A stretch of DNA of 64,000 bases from Streptomyces sp. CG4 (GCF_041080655.1 NZ_CP163525.1:7254001-7318000); one strand, 5' to 3'. Numbered from the stretch's first letter, positions 1-8,369 are shown. The notes: generated by a model from the letters alone, not told the origin. Program-made: numbers and translations.

Positions 1-125
1 TTGGTCGCCGCGTCCGCCTCGGAGTGGAAGGACGTCAGCGCCATCCAGGCGATGGGCAGGAAGAACACGATGCCGACCAGCCAGGCCACCAGGCCCAGTC
101 CGTTCCGGCGCAGTACGGCGTTCAT
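1..125 (-). CDS. Sugar ABC transporter permease, second subunit (partial)
   Basis: Only the first ~41 codons are inside the window; the rest lies beyond the left edge. The predicted start reads MNAVLRRNGLGLVAW and runs into one hydrophobic segment followed by TSFHSE. That is how the N-terminal helix and first periplasmic loop of MalG-type (family CUT1) sugar permeases look. The ATG at 123-125 overlaps the TGA of the preceding permease as ATGA, so the two subunits are translationally coupled. The role, second membrane subunit of the importer, is inferred from this fragment and from operon order. Confidence 0.8.
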   Translation of the reverse strand, partial: MNAVLRRNGLGLVAWLVGIVFFLPIAWMALTSFHSEADAAT

Positions 126-1057
126 GCGCGGGACACCTCCTCGCGGAACAGGGACGACACCACGCGCAGGGCGAAGGTCGCGATGATGATCGAGCCGATG
201 ACGACCAGGACGCCGGCGGCCGAGGCGAGGCCGTTCTCGTGGGCCTGGTAGAAGCTCTGGTAGACGGTGTAGGGGAGGTTGGCGGTGCCGAGGCCGCCGG
301 ACGTGATCGTGAAGACCGCGTCGAAGTTCTGGACGATGTAGATCGAGCCCAGCAGGGCGCCCAGTTCGAGGTAGCGGCGCAGGTGCGGGAGCGTCAGATG
401 GCGGAAGACCTGCCAGTCGTTCGCGCCGTCCACCCGCGCGGCCTCGATCTGCTCGGGGTCACGGCTCTGCAGCCCGGCGAGCAGGATCAGCATCATGAAC
501 GGCGTCCACTGCCACACCAGGGAGGCCTCGACCGCCAGCAGCGGGGTGTTGGAGATCCAGTCGGGCTGTGGGCCGCCCACATAGTGCAACAACCCGTTGA
601 ACAGGCCGTATTCGGGGTTGTAGAGCACATGTTTCCAGAGCAGGGCCGAGGCCACGGGGACGACGAGGAACGGCGCGATCAGCAGGGTGCGGACCACGCC
701 CCGGCCGAGGAACTTGCGGTCCAGGAGCAGCGCCAGCGCCAGGCCCAGGACCAGGCTGGCCAGCACCACCGTCACCGTGAGCAGCACGGTCGTCCACACC
801 GAGTGGCGCAGGTCCGGGTCGGTCAGGACCTGGTGGTAGTTGTCGAGGCCGGTGAAGTGGCGGGCCTTCGGATAGAGGGCGTTCCAGTCGAAGAAGGAGA
901 TCACCAGCGTGGCCACGAACGGCAGCTGGGTCACGATGATCATGAAGACGAGGGCGGGCATGAGGGGGGCCCGGGTGGCCCAGGCGCGCAGCCGGGCGGA
1001 GGGCTGCCGGGTCGCGCGTACCGGTGTTGACGCAAGGGGTGCTGTCGTCGCGGTCAT
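122..1057 (-). CDS. Sugar ABC transporter permease (MalF type)
   Basis: This 311-residue inner-membrane subunit belongs to a carbohydrate importer of the CUT1 family. A basic N-terminus is followed by about six hydrophobic segments. The cytoplasmic EAA loop, which docks the ATPase, is visible near the C-terminal third (EAARVDGANDWQVFRHLTLP). The first helix carries PALVFMIIVTQLPF, and FFDWN follows it as in many MalF/UgpA-like proteins. It overlaps the lipoprotein gene upstream by ATGA and the second permease downstream by ATGA. No ATPase is encoded in the visible part; Streptomyces CUT1 importers usually share the MsiK ATPase, which is inference here. The substrate may be a sugar acid or its oligomer, judging from neighbouring genes. 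Confidence 0.93.
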   Translation of the reverse strand: MTATTAPLASTPVRATRQPSARLRAWATRAPLMPALVFMIIVTQLPFVATLVISFFDWNALYPKARHFTGLDNYHQVLTDPDLRHSVWTTVLLTVTVVLASLVLGLALALLLDRKFLGRGVVRTLLIAPFLVVPVASALLWKHVLYNPEYGLFNGLLHYVGGPQPDWISNTPLLAVEASLVWQWTPFMMLILLAGLQSRDPEQIEAARVDGANDWQVFRHLTLPHLRRYLELGALLGSIYIVQNFDAVFTITSGGLGTANLPYTVYQSFYQAHENGLASAAGVLVVIGSIIIATFALRVVSSLFREEVSRA

Positions 1058-2424
1058 CGTCCCTCGTACTCCTTGGAGATCTTCTCGGCGAGTTGCTGGG
1101 AGTTCCGCAGGGCCGAGTCGACGGACTGGCGTCCGGCGACGGCCGCGCTGATCTCCTGGGAGACCTTGGTGCCGAGGTCGGTGAACTCGGGGATGCCGAC
1201 GAACTGGATGCCGGGCGCGGGGCGCGGCTGTACGCCGGGGTCGCCCGGCCGGGCGGTCTCGATGGCCTGTTTCGTCATGTCCTGGAACGCGGCGGCCGTC
1301 TTGCGGTAGTCGGCGTTCGTGTACGTCGAGGCCCGCTTGCCCGCCGGTACGTCGGACCAGCCGCTGGTCCTGCCGACCAGTTGCTCGTACTCCTTACTGG
1401 ACGCCCAGGACACGAACTTCCAGGCCTTGTCCGGGTTCCGGGAGGCCTTCTGGATGCCCCAGGCCCAGGTGTAGAGCCAGCCGGAGGCCGGGGTCTTCTC
1501 CACGGGGGCGGGGGCGTAGCCGAGCTTGTCCTTGACGGGGGAGCCCTTCGCCTCCAGCAGTCCGGCCGCGGAGGTGGCGTCGTACCACATGGCGACCTTG
1601 CCCTGGGTCATGTCGTTGAGGCACTCGGCGAAGCCGGACTGGGCGGCGCCGGACTCGCCGTGCCCCCGCACCAGGTCGACGTAGAACTTGGTCGCCCGCT
1701 CGAACTCGGGGGAGTCGAGGTGGGCCTTCCAGTTCTTGTCGAACCAGGTGCCGCCGAAGGTGTTCACCATCGTGGTCAGCGGCGCGATCATCTCGCCCCA
1801 GCCGGGCAGGCCGCGCAGGCAGATGCCCTTCATGCCGGGCTCGGCGCCGTCCGCCCGCGCGGCGAGGTCGGCGACCTGCTGCCAGGTGGGGTGGGCCGGC
1901 ATGGTGAGGCCCTTCGCCGCGAACACGTCCTTGCGGTACATCAGGAAGGACGACTCGCCGTAGAACGGCTGGCCGTAGAGCTTGCCGTCGGCGGCGGTCA
2001 GGGACTGCCGCATGGGTGCCAGGACGTCCTGCTCGTCGTACGCCGGGTCCCTGGCGACGTACGAGTTCATCTCGTGCAGCCAGCCGTTGCGGGCGTAGAT
2101 CGGTATCTCGTAGTTGGAGAGGGTGGCGATGTCGTACTGGCCGGCCTGGTTGGCGAAGTCCTGGCTGATCTTGTCGCGGACGTCGTTCTCGGGCAGGACC
2201 GTGAAGTTGACCTTGATGCCGGTCTCTTTGGTGAAGTGGTCGGCGGTCAGCTTCTGCAGCTCGGTCATCTGGGGGTTGTTGACCATCAGTACGTTGATGG
2301 AATCGCCGCCGGAACCGGTCCCGCCCGCACCGACCCAGCAGCCGGAGAGCAGCGGGGCGAGCAGCGTCCCTGCGGCGGCCATGGCGAGCTTGGCTCGCGG
2401 CCTCCGTCGGCTCTGGGTTCGCAT
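1054..2424 (-). CDS. Sugar ABC transporter substrate-binding lipoprotein
   Basis: This 456-residue extracellular solute-binding protein belongs to family 1. A basic N-terminus, a hydrophobic stretch and the lipobox LLSGC give a lipoprotein signal, with the anchoring cysteine near residue 29. The mature part has family features such as INVLMVNNPQM near the start and a long periplasmic domain. It should capture the sugar outside the membrane and deliver it to the two permeases encoded next. Its stop overlaps the permease start. The 5' leader (2425-2501) has an AT-rich imperfect palindrome that could be the operator for the DeoR-type regulator encoded just upstream. The ligand cannot be read from sequence. 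Confidence 0.93.
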   Translation of the reverse strand: MRTQSRRRPRAKLAMAAAGTLLAPLLSGCWVGAGGTGSGGDSINVLMVNNPQMTELQKLTADHFTKETGIKVNFTVLPENDVRDKISQDFANQAGQYDIATLSNYEIPIYARNGWLHEMNSYVARDPAYDEQDVLAPMRQSLTAADGKLYGQPFYGESSFLMYRKDVFAAKGLTMPAHPTWQQVADLAARADGAEPGMKGICLRGLPGWGEMIAPLTTMVNTFGGTWFDKNWKAHLDSPEFERATKFYVDLVRGHGESGAAQSGFAECLNDMTQGKVAMWYDATSAAGLLEAKGSPVKDKLGYAPAPVEKTPASGWLYTWAWGIQKASRNPDKAWKFVSWASSKEYEQLVGRTSGWSDVPAGKRASTYTNADYRKTAAAFQDMTKQAIETARPGDPGVQPRPAPGIQFVGIPEFTDLGTKVSQEISAAVAGRQSVDSALRNSQQLAEKISKEYEGR

Positions 2425-2439
2425 GGATCGCTCCTGGAC

Positions 2440-2453
2440 TTATATGAACATAA
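2440..2453. promoter_or_regulatory. AT-rich near-palindrome upstream of the sugar ABC operon
   Basis: TTATATGAACATAA has inverted TTAT/ATAA ends and lies in a short AT-rich island 16-29 bp before the lipoprotein start codon. In such GC-rich DNA this is a likely promoter/operator core. The adjacent DeoR-family regulator is the obvious candidate ligand; this is inference. Confidence 0.4.
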
Positions 2454-2501
2454 TGGACATTTTGGTGCTGGAGGGCCCGCCAAGGTGGACGGGCCGGCCA
2501 G

Positions 2502-3272
2502 TCAGACCCGGATGACCTGCGGGCCCAGCAGGGAGTAGCGGTGGGCTTCGGCGGCCGGGAGCTGGGTGCTGGTGACGATCGCCTCCAGGGCGCTGATGTC
2601 GGCGAACCGGCAGAAGCTGACCGCGCCGAATTTGGTGTGCACGCCCGCGAAGACGGTGCGCCGCGAGGCCCGCATCGCCTGCGCCTTGACCTCGCTGACC
2701 GCCGGGTCGGGCGTGGTCAGGCCGTGCTCGCGGGAGATGCCGTTGGCCCCGATGAAGGCGAGGTCGAGGACGAATCCGGCGAGCATCTTCGTCGTCCAGT
2801 GGTCGACGGTGGCCAGCGTGCCGGCCCGTACCCGCCCGCCGAGGAGCAGGACCGACATGGTCTCGATCTCGGCGAGGGAGCCCGCGACCGGCAGCGACGC
2901 GGTGACCACGGTCAGCGGCCGGTCGGTCGGCAGAGCCTCGGCGATCAGCTGCGGAGTGAAGCCCTCGTCCACGAAGACCGTCTCCGCGTCCCCGAGCAGC
3001 TCGGCCGCGGCGGCCGCGATCCGGCGCTTCTCGGGCACATGGCTGGTGGCCCGGAAGGCGAGCGTCGTCTCGAAGCCGGCGCTCTCCACCGGATAGGCGC
3101 CGCCGTGCGTACGACGGACCAGGCCGTGTTCCTCCAGGGCGCGCAGATCGCGCCGGATGGTCTCCTTGGCCACGCCCAGCTGGGCGGCCAGCGCGGTGAC
3201 GTCGACCGAGCCGGTCGCACGCGCGGCCAGCACGATGGCGCGCTGGCGTTCTTCCGCCGTCCTCGCGCTCAT
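2502..3272 (-). CDS. DeoR/GlpR-family transcriptional regulator
   Basis: This cytoplasmic repressor-type protein has 256 residues. The N-terminal DeoR helix-turn-helix is clear: LAAQLGVAKETIRRDLRALE followed by RRTHGGAY, the wing seen across the family. The C-terminal sensor domain keeps the VFVDEGFT and GANGI segments of the sugar-phosphate-binding DeoR fold. I chose ATG at 3272 because GGAAGG lies 11 bp upstream; a GTG four codons earlier would leave no room for a ribosome site. It is 77 bp upstream of the ABC operon on the same strand and probably controls it. The effector is likely a phosphorylated sugar or sugar acid, by family precedent. Confidence 0.9.
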   Translation of the reverse strand: MSARTAEERQRAIVLAARATGSVDVTALAAQLGVAKETIRRDLRALEEHGLVRRTHGGAYPVESAGFETTLAFRATSHVPEKRRIAAAAAELLGDAETVFVDEGFTPQLIAEALPTDRPLTVVTASLPVAGSLAEIETMSVLLLGGRVRAGTLATVDHWTTKMLAGFVLDLAFIGANGISREHGLTTPDPAVSEVKAQAMRASRRTVFAGVHTKFGAVSFCRFADISALEAIVTSTQLPAAEAHRYSLLGPQVIRV

Positions 3273-3579
3273 GTCGTCACCCACCTTCCCGTGGAGCTGC
3301 CCGTTCGGGCTCTGGGGGAAGTTCTACAGGGGGCGTGCTGCGCTTACCAGGCCTATTGTGAGCCCGATCCTGCCCGCCTGTGCCCGTTTACCGGGCGGGG
3401 TGACCGGCCCGGACCTGCGGGGTCGTGCGGGGCGGGCGGTGAGAGCGGGCGCCCCGGATGCCCGAATGCGACGGCGGGCTGGCCCGTTCGCTGCCCGCCC
3501 GCCCGCGTGGGGTGCGTTTTCCGCCGCCCCAGGGTCTACTTCCGGCCGCCCGGGGTTGTGGTCCGCGCTGTCGATGGAT
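3273..3579. other. Intergenic region, no gene seen
   Basis: This ~307 bp lies between the regulator and the dehydrogenase gene, both leftward. It should hold the regulator's promoter. The only structure I noted is a CCGGGC/GCCCGG inverted repeat at 3391-3412 with a 10-nt spacer, which could end transcription of the dehydrogenase gene; this is weak. Confidence 0.4.
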
Positions 3580-4389
3580 TCAGTACGGCCAGATCGGCGG
3601 ATCGTTCACGAAGTGCCCGCCGAGGTGGCTGTGCGCCGGGTTCTCCGGGTCCAGCTCGCCCTGCTCGGCGATCAGCTTGTCGGCGTACGGCTCGGAGTCG
3701 TCCTGCGGTGCGTAGCCGAGCGCCCGCGCGGTGGTCAGGTCCCACCACAGCCGGGTGTTGGCGGAGGAGCCGTAGACGACGGTGTGGCCGACCCGCTCGG
3801 CGGTCAGGGCCGCGTGGAAGAGCCGGGCGCCGTCGGCCGGGCTCATCCACACCGAGAGCATGCGCACGCTGGTCGGCTCCGGGAAGCAGGAGCCGATGCG
3901 CACGGACACGGTCTCCAGGCCGTGCCTGTCCCAGTACAGCTGGGCGAGGTCCTCCCCGAAGGACTTGGACAGGCCGTAGAAGGTGTCCGGGCGGCGCGGG
4001 GTGTCGATCGGGATCGGCGGCTCGCCCACGCGCGGGGCCGGGGTGTAGCCGACGGCGTGGTTGGAGGAGGCGAAGACGATCCGGGGCACGCCCTCCAGGC
4101 GGGCGGCCTCGTACAGGTTGTAGGTGCCCTCGATGTTGGACTTCAGGATCTTCTCGAAGGGGGCCTCCAGGGAGATGCCCGCGAGGTGGAGGACCGCGTC
4201 CACGCCCCGCACGGCCTCGCGCAGCGCCGCCGGGTCGCCGAGATCGGCGGTGATCGCGCCCGGCTCGCCCTCGACGGGGCGCACATCGAACAGGCGCAGC
4301 GTGTAGCCGTACCCCGGCAGCAGGGACCGCATCAGGGTGCCGAGCCCGCCGGCGGCGCCGGTGAGCAGCACGGTGCGGGGAGCGGGCAT
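3580..4389 (-). CDS. NAD-dependent epimerase/dehydratase, probably uronate dehydrogenase
   Basis: This 269-residue short-chain dehydrogenase/reductase has the extended fold. The N-terminal nucleotide site reads GAAGGLG. The catalytic pair is in YGLSK (Tyr-x3-Lys), and ASSNHAVGY precedes it. Length and motifs match uronate dehydrogenases, which oxidise galacturonate or glucuronate to the aldarolactone. Divergently next to it is a 5-dehydro-4-deoxyglucarate dehydratase, the enzyme that acts later in the oxidative aldarate route, and this is the main support for the assignment. ATG at 4389 is the only good start. Another sugar-nucleotide or aldose dehydrogenase is possible. Confidence 0.8.
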   Translation of the reverse strand: MPAPRTVLLTGAAGGLGTLMRSLLPGYGYTLRLFDVRPVEGEPGAITADLGDPAALREAVRGVDAVLHLAGISLEAPFEKILKSNIEGTYNLYEAARLEGVPRIVFASSNHAVGYTPAPRVGEPPIPIDTPRRPDTFYGLSKSFGEDLAQLYWDRHGLETVSVRIGSCFPEPTSVRMLSVWMSPADGARLFHAALTAERVGHTVVYGSSANTRLWWDLTTARALGYAPQDDSEPYADKLIAEQGELDPENPAHSHLGGHFVNDPPIWPY

Positions 4390-4445
4390 CCTTGGTTCTC
4401 CTCGTGTACGGCATTCACATTCATGGACAAGCTAAGGATCGTTGC

Positions 4446-4475
4446 CGCACACCGTCAAGTGTGGCGTGGTGTGCG
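4446..4475. promoter_or_regulatory. Inverted repeat in the dehydrogenase/kdgD divergent region
   Basis: CGCACACC (4446-4453) and GGTGTGCG (4468-4475) form perfect 8-bp arms with a 14-bp spacer. The repeat lies between two divergent genes of one pathway, the usual place for a shared operator. The arm spacing of about two helical turns fits a dimeric regulator. Which protein binds is unknown. Confidence 0.4.
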
Positions 4476-4507
4476 TGAATTCGCCCCCGGGTTGCGGATT
4501 TGGCTGC

Positions 4508-4537
4508 TTGACCTGCCATAAGAGGGGCCCGTACCGT
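4508..4537 (+). promoter_or_regulatory. Candidate kdgD promoter
   Basis: TTGACC (4508-4513) and TACCGT (4532-4537) are separated by 18 bp and lie 65 bp ahead of the proposed kdgD start. The -35 match is good and the -10 match is modest. Confidence 0.35.
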
Positions 4538-4601
4538 GGGCGAGTTCAGAAATATGGACGTGGATCAGAAACATGCACCGGTGTGTCTCAAGGGAGAGAC
4601 C

Positions 4602-5543
4602 GTGACGCCAGTTCCTCTCACTGAACGGCTCGGCGATCCGCGCGGGCCGCTCTTCTTCCCCGTCACGGCCTACGGCCAGGACGGCTCACTCGACCTCGAC
4701 GTCTACCGCACCCATGTCCGTCAGGGCGTCGCCGCCGGTGCCGCCGCCGTGTTCGCCTGCTGCGGCACCGGGGAGTTCCACGCGCTGCTGCCGGAGGAGT
4801 TCGAGGCCTGCGTCCGGGTGGCCGTCGAGGCGGCCGGGGGACGCGTCCCGGTCGTCGCGGGCACCGGCTACGGCACCGCGCTCGCCGTCCGCTACGCGCG
4901 TCTCGCCGAGGCGGCCGGCGCCGACGGCCTGCTCGCCCTGCCGCCGTATCTCGTCCTCGCCGGCCAGGAGGGCCTGCTGCGGCACTACCGGGAGATCGCC
5001 GCGGCCACCGCCCTGCCGGTCATCGTCTACCAGCGCGACAACGCCGTCTTCACTCCGCGGACGGTGGTGGAGCTCGCCCGCACCGACGGGATCGCCGGCC
5101 TCAAGGACGGCCTCGGCGACCTCGGTCTGATGCAGCGGATCATCAGCGCCGTACGCACCGAAGTCCCCGGCGACTTCCTGTACTTCAACGGCTTGCCCAC
5201 CGCCGAGCAGACCCAGCTCGCCTACCACGCCCTCGGCGTCACGCTGTACTCCTCGGCCGTCTTCTGCTTCGCCCCCGAGCTCGCCCTCGCCTGCCACCGG
5301 GCCCTGACCACGGGCGACACGCCGACCTTCCACCGCCTCCTGGACGGGTTCTACGGCCCGTTCGTGGAACTGCGCGCCCAGGGCCCCGGCTACGCCGTCT
5401 CGCTCGTCAAGGCGGGCGTACGGCTGCGCGGCCTGGACGTCGGCGAGGTCCGGCCCCCGTTGCAGGAGCCGGCCGAGGACCATGTCAAACAGCTCGCCCA
5501 GCTGATCGAGCGGGGATACGCGCTGCTGGGGGAGGACGCGTGA
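4602..5543 (+). CDS. kdgD: 5-dehydro-4-deoxyglucarate dehydratase
   Basis: This 313-residue DHDPS/NAL-superfamily TIM barrel decarboxylates and dehydrates 5-dehydro-4-deoxyglucarate to 2-oxoglutarate semialdehyde. Typical marks are GPLFFPVTAY at the start, CCGTGEFHAL, the Tyr in VIVYQRDNAVF, and the Schiff-base Lys in GLKDGLGDL. These point to KdgD rather than to a lysine-pathway DapA. I chose GTG at 4602 because AGGGAGAG lies just before it and the protein then has normal family length; an upstream ATG at 4554 would add an unlikely tail. It diverges from the dehydrogenase gene and is followed after 31 bp by an uncharacterised protein gene, probably in the same transcript. Confidence 0.92.
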   Translation: MTPVPLTERLGDPRGPLFFPVTAYGQDGSLDLDVYRTHVRQGVAAGAAAVFACCGTGEFHALLPEEFEACVRVAVEAAGGRVPVVAGTGYGTALAVRYARLAEAAGADGLLALPPYLVLAGQEGLLRHYREIAAATALPVIVYQRDNAVFTPRTVVELARTDGIAGLKDGLGDLGLMQRIISAVRTEVPGDFLYFNGLPTAEQTQLAYHALGVTLYSSAVFCFAPELALACHRALTTGDTPTFHRLLDGFYGPFVELRAQGPGYAVSLVKAGVRLRGLDVGEVRPPLQEPAEDHVKQLAQLIERGYALLGEDA

Positions 5544-5574
5544 GCGCGTGCGCGTACGGCTCGAAGGAGGGCGC

Positions 5575-6738
5575 GTGAAGGCGTCGGCGTTCGTCTATCC
5601 CTGGGACGTCAACGGGGACCCGGAGGCCCCGGCGCGTATCGCCGGGCTCGGCGTCGAGCAGGTGACGCTCGCCGCCGCCTACCACTCCACCCGCGCCCTG
5701 ACCCCCCGCCACCCCCGCCACCGCATCGTCACCGCCGAGTACGCGGCCGTCCTCTACCCGCCGGGCGACCACTGGGCGGGCCGGGACCTCACGCCGTACC
5801 CCGCCGGGCGCTGGGCCCCGGGCGATGCCTACGGCGAGGCCGCGCAGGCCCTGGCGGCAGCCGGTCTGGCGGTGCACACCTGGGTCGTCCTCGCCCACAA
5901 CTCCCGCCTGGGCGCCGACCATCCGGACACCTCGGTCGTCAACGCCTACGGCGACCGCTACCCGTGGGCGCCCTGCATCGCCCAGCCCGCCACGCGCGCG
6001 TACCTGGTCGGCCTGGCCGCCGAGGCCGCCGTGCGGCCCGGCGCGCACGGCACCGAGCTGGAGTCCCTCGGCTGGTACGGACTCGCGCATCTGCACGCCC
6101 ACGACAAGATCTCCGGGGTCGGTCTCGGCGAGGCCGGGCAGTACCTGATGTCCCTGTGCTTCTGCCCGTCCTGCCGCGCCGGGTACGGGGAACAGGGCCT
6201 GGACGCCGACGAGTTGGCGGCCTCCGTGCGGGCCGCGCTGGAGCCGCTGTGGCGGGGCGCGGCGGACGACGAGGGCCGGCCGACGGCCGCGAAGCTGCTC
6301 GGCGAGGAGACGGCGGCCCGCACGCGCGCGTGGCGCGAGGAAACCGCCGGCACCCTCCAGGAGGAGGCCGTCGCCGCCGTACGCGCCGCCGCACCGGCCG
6401 GCTTCCAGGTGCTGCTGCACGCCGACCCGGTCTCCCACCACTGCGGAGCCAATGCCGGCGTCGACCCCGCCCGGGTTCTCTCCGCCGCCGACGGCGTGGT
6501 CGTACCGTGCACGGGCGGTACGGCCCTGCTGGCGCCCTTCGCCGCACACGCCCGGGAGGACACGGTGCTGGCCGCCAACTTCACCGTCGTCTCCGGGATG
6601 GGCGGCAGCCCCGGCACGCTCGCGGCGGACGCGGCACGCGCGCGTGCGCAGGGCGCGACGGAACTGCGGCTGTATCACGCCGGGTTGGCATCGGACCCGG
6701 ATCTGGCGGCGGTCCGTGCGGCGCTGTCGGCGCGCTGA
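5575..6738 (+). CDS. Uncharacterised protein, possible sugar-active TIM barrel
   Basis: I do not recognise the family. The product has 387 residues, is soluble and has no signal peptide. It opens with SAFVYPWDVNGD and has alternating beta/alpha character with LTLAAAYHS-like and VHTWVVLAHNS segments. These recall family-unassigned glycoside-hydrolase-like barrels. A cysteine cluster CFCPSC (near residue 193) could bind a metal. GTG at 5575 is preceded by GAAGGAGG. It follows kdgD by 31 bp, so a role in uronate or aldarate processing is plausible but unproven. Its last 64 bp overlap the convergent MFS gene. A lactonase, isomerase or glycosidase role is each possible. Confidence 0.8.
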   Translation: MKASAFVYPWDVNGDPEAPARIAGLGVEQVTLAAAYHSTRALTPRHPRHRIVTAEYAAVLYPPGDHWAGRDLTPYPAGRWAPGDAYGEAAQALAAAGLAVHTWVVLAHNSRLGADHPDTSVVNAYGDRYPWAPCIAQPATRAYLVGLAAEAAVRPGAHGTELESLGWYGLAHLHAHDKISGVGLGEAGQYLMSLCFCPSCRAGYGEQGLDADELAASVRAALEPLWRGAADDEGRPTAAKLLGEETAARTRAWREETAGTLQEEAVAAVRAAAPAGFQVLLHADPVSHHCGANAGVDPARVLSAADGVVVPCTGGTALLAPFAAHAREDTVLAANFTVVSGMGGSPGTLAADAARARAQGATELRLYHAGLASDPDLAAVRAALSAR

Positions 6739-7907
6739 GCGAGTGCGGCGGCCGTCAGCAGCAGCGCGAGGCCGTAGAGCGGCAACAGCAGCGCCGGTGA
6801 GGCCAGTTCGACCAGGCCCGCCCCGACACCCAGCCCGACGACGTTGGGCGTGAAGACGAGCGTGTTGGCGGTGGCCGTCGCCCGGCCCAGCAGCGGGCCG
6901 GGCGTCTGCTGCTGGACGGCGGTGAACGTCGCGACGAGCACACAGGGCAGGCCCAGACCGATCGCCACGGCGGACGCGAGGGCCACCGCGTCCGACGGCA
7001 CCGCCCGCGCGGCCACCGCGACCGCCGTCAGCGCGATCCCCGCCGCCCCGAACCGGTGCCCGCCGAGCCGCCGCAGCGCGACCCCCGAGACGAGCCCGGC
7101 CGTCACCGAACCGGCACCCTGGAAGGCGTACAGCACACCCGTCCAGGCGGGGGAGTGGCCGAGGCGGTCCACCACGGCGTACACCGTCGTACTGCTCAGT
7201 GAGGCGAGGAGCATCGTCGTACCCCCAGCTTGGACCAGCGTGCGCAGCTCGGGGTGACCCCAGAGGTGCCGGACGCCCTCGGCGGTTTCCTTCCGCCAAC
7301 CGCCGCCGGACCGCACGGGCCGCTCCTCGCGCACCAGCAGCAGGGCGCAGAGCCCGGCGGCGAGCACGAACGTGACCGCGTCCAGACAGGCGACCGCCGG
7401 ACCGCCGAAGGCCGCGTACAGGCCCGCCCCGGTCAGCGGGGCGACGAGCTTCATGCCCTCCGTGACGGTCGTCCGCAGCCCGTTGAAGTCGCCGCGGAGG
7501 TCCCCCGGGACTGCGGCGGTGACCAGGGCCGACTCGGCGGCGTCCCCGACGGCGCCGGCGGTTCCGTACAGGAGCAGGACGATGAACAGCAGCCACAGCC
7601 TGCCGGGCGAGTGGACGGTGAAGAGCGTCGGGAGCACGGCGGCGAGCGCCAGGTTCAGCGCGATGAGCAGGGGTTTGCGGCGCACGCGGTCGGCGAGCGT
7701 GCCCAGCGCCGGGCCGGCCAGGGTGGGGGCCCACGCGGCGAGGAAGCACAGGGCGGGCAGGCCGTCGGACCCGGTGAGGTCCCTGACCCACACGCCCGCC
7801 GCGAGCGACAGCGAGGAGGTGCCGAAGGCCGACACCACCAGGCTCGTGAGATACAGCCCCGCGTTGCGGTCCCGCAGTACGCGGAGCAGCGTCCAGGAAG
7901 TGGTCAT
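6675..7907 (-). CDS. MFS transporter
   Basis: This 410-residue polytopic membrane protein has about twelve hydrophobic segments. The loop GTLADRVRRKP after the second helix is the major-facilitator motif A, and the fold repeats in the second half. It resembles drug-efflux-like MFS members (DHA3/TMEM-like) rather than sugar symporters. A loop rich in basic residues separates the two halves (REERPVRSGGGW). Its 3' end overlaps the preceding rightward gene by 64 bp, so the two transcripts must be antisense to each other there. The substrate is unknown; a link to the sugar-acid genes is not shown. Confidence 0.88.
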   Translation of the reverse strand: MTTSWTLLRVLRDRNAGLYLTSLVVSAFGTSSLSLAAGVWVRDLTGSDGLPALCFLAAWAPTLAGPALGTLADRVRRKPLLIALNLALAAVLPTLFTVHSPGRLWLLFIVLLLYGTAGAVGDAAESALVTAAVPGDLRGDFNGLRTTVTEGMKLVAPLTGAGLYAAFGGPAVACLDAVTFVLAAGLCALLLVREERPVRSGGGWRKETAEGVRHLWGHPELRTLVQAGGTTMLLASLSSTTVYAVVDRLGHSPAWTGVLYAFQGAGSVTAGLVSGVALRRLGGHRFGAAGIALTAVAVAARAVPSDAVALASAVAIGLGLPCVLVATFTAVQQQTPGPLLGRATATANTLVFTPNVVGLGVGAGLVELASPALLLPLYGLALLLTAAALAQRADSAARTAARSGSDANPA

Positions 7908-7952
7908 GCCTGCTCATCGTGGGTCTAAGGCGGGCCCGACCGGATCGGCAAG

Positions 7953-8366
7953 GTGCCTTACGTCCTCCTCGTGTCCCTCGTCCCGGAACCGCACCCGCCG
8001 CTTCAACGCGGTCATGGTCGCCGGTGCGGGCGCCGCCTACCTCAGCGGCGGCGGCCTCGGCGGCTGGGAGTTCGCGTTCACCGCGGTGGCCACGTTCGTC
8101 GCCTGCAAGGGCCTGGACTCCTGGGCCTGGATCGGCGTCGGCTGGCTGCTGCACACGGCCTGGGACGTCGTGCACCACCTCAAGGGCCCCCGATCATCCC
8201 GTTCGCCCACGACTCCTCGTTCGGCTGCGCGCTGTGCGACCCGGTGATCGCGGTGTGGTGCCTCGGCGGCGGGCGCTCCCCGTGGCGGCGGCAGCGCGGC
8301 ACCGATGAGTTTCGGCGGGCCGGCCGGTCAGCCCTTCGTACGAGGAGTGTCGCCGCGAAGGAGTGA
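7953..8366 (+). pseudogene. DUF6010-like membrane protein gene broken by two frameshifts
   Basis: Pieces of one integral membrane protein can be read only by switching frames. One frame gives PYVLLVSLVPEPH up to about 7994. A +1 shift then gives RRFNAVMVAGAGAAYLSGGG through DVVHHLKG, ending at 8187. A return shift gives PIIPFAHDSSFGCALCDPVI onward. The joined text resembles DUF6010 proteins, with the N-terminus short. Both shifts fall at runs of C (CCC at 7994-7996 and CCCCC at 8187-8191), so sequencing error is possible. The tail after about 8285 is not family-like and merges with the ribosome site of the next gene. Confidence 0.65.
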
Positions 8367-8369
8367 GAC

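Noticed and set aside
1024..2538. Rightward open frame opposite the sugar-binding lipoprotein
   Set aside because: It is the complement of a gene with a lipobox and solute-binding motifs.
5485..8178. Long leftward open frame across kdgD's end, the orphan protein and the MFS gene
   Set aside because: It is antisense or out of frame to genes with clear family motifs and has no domain text of its own.
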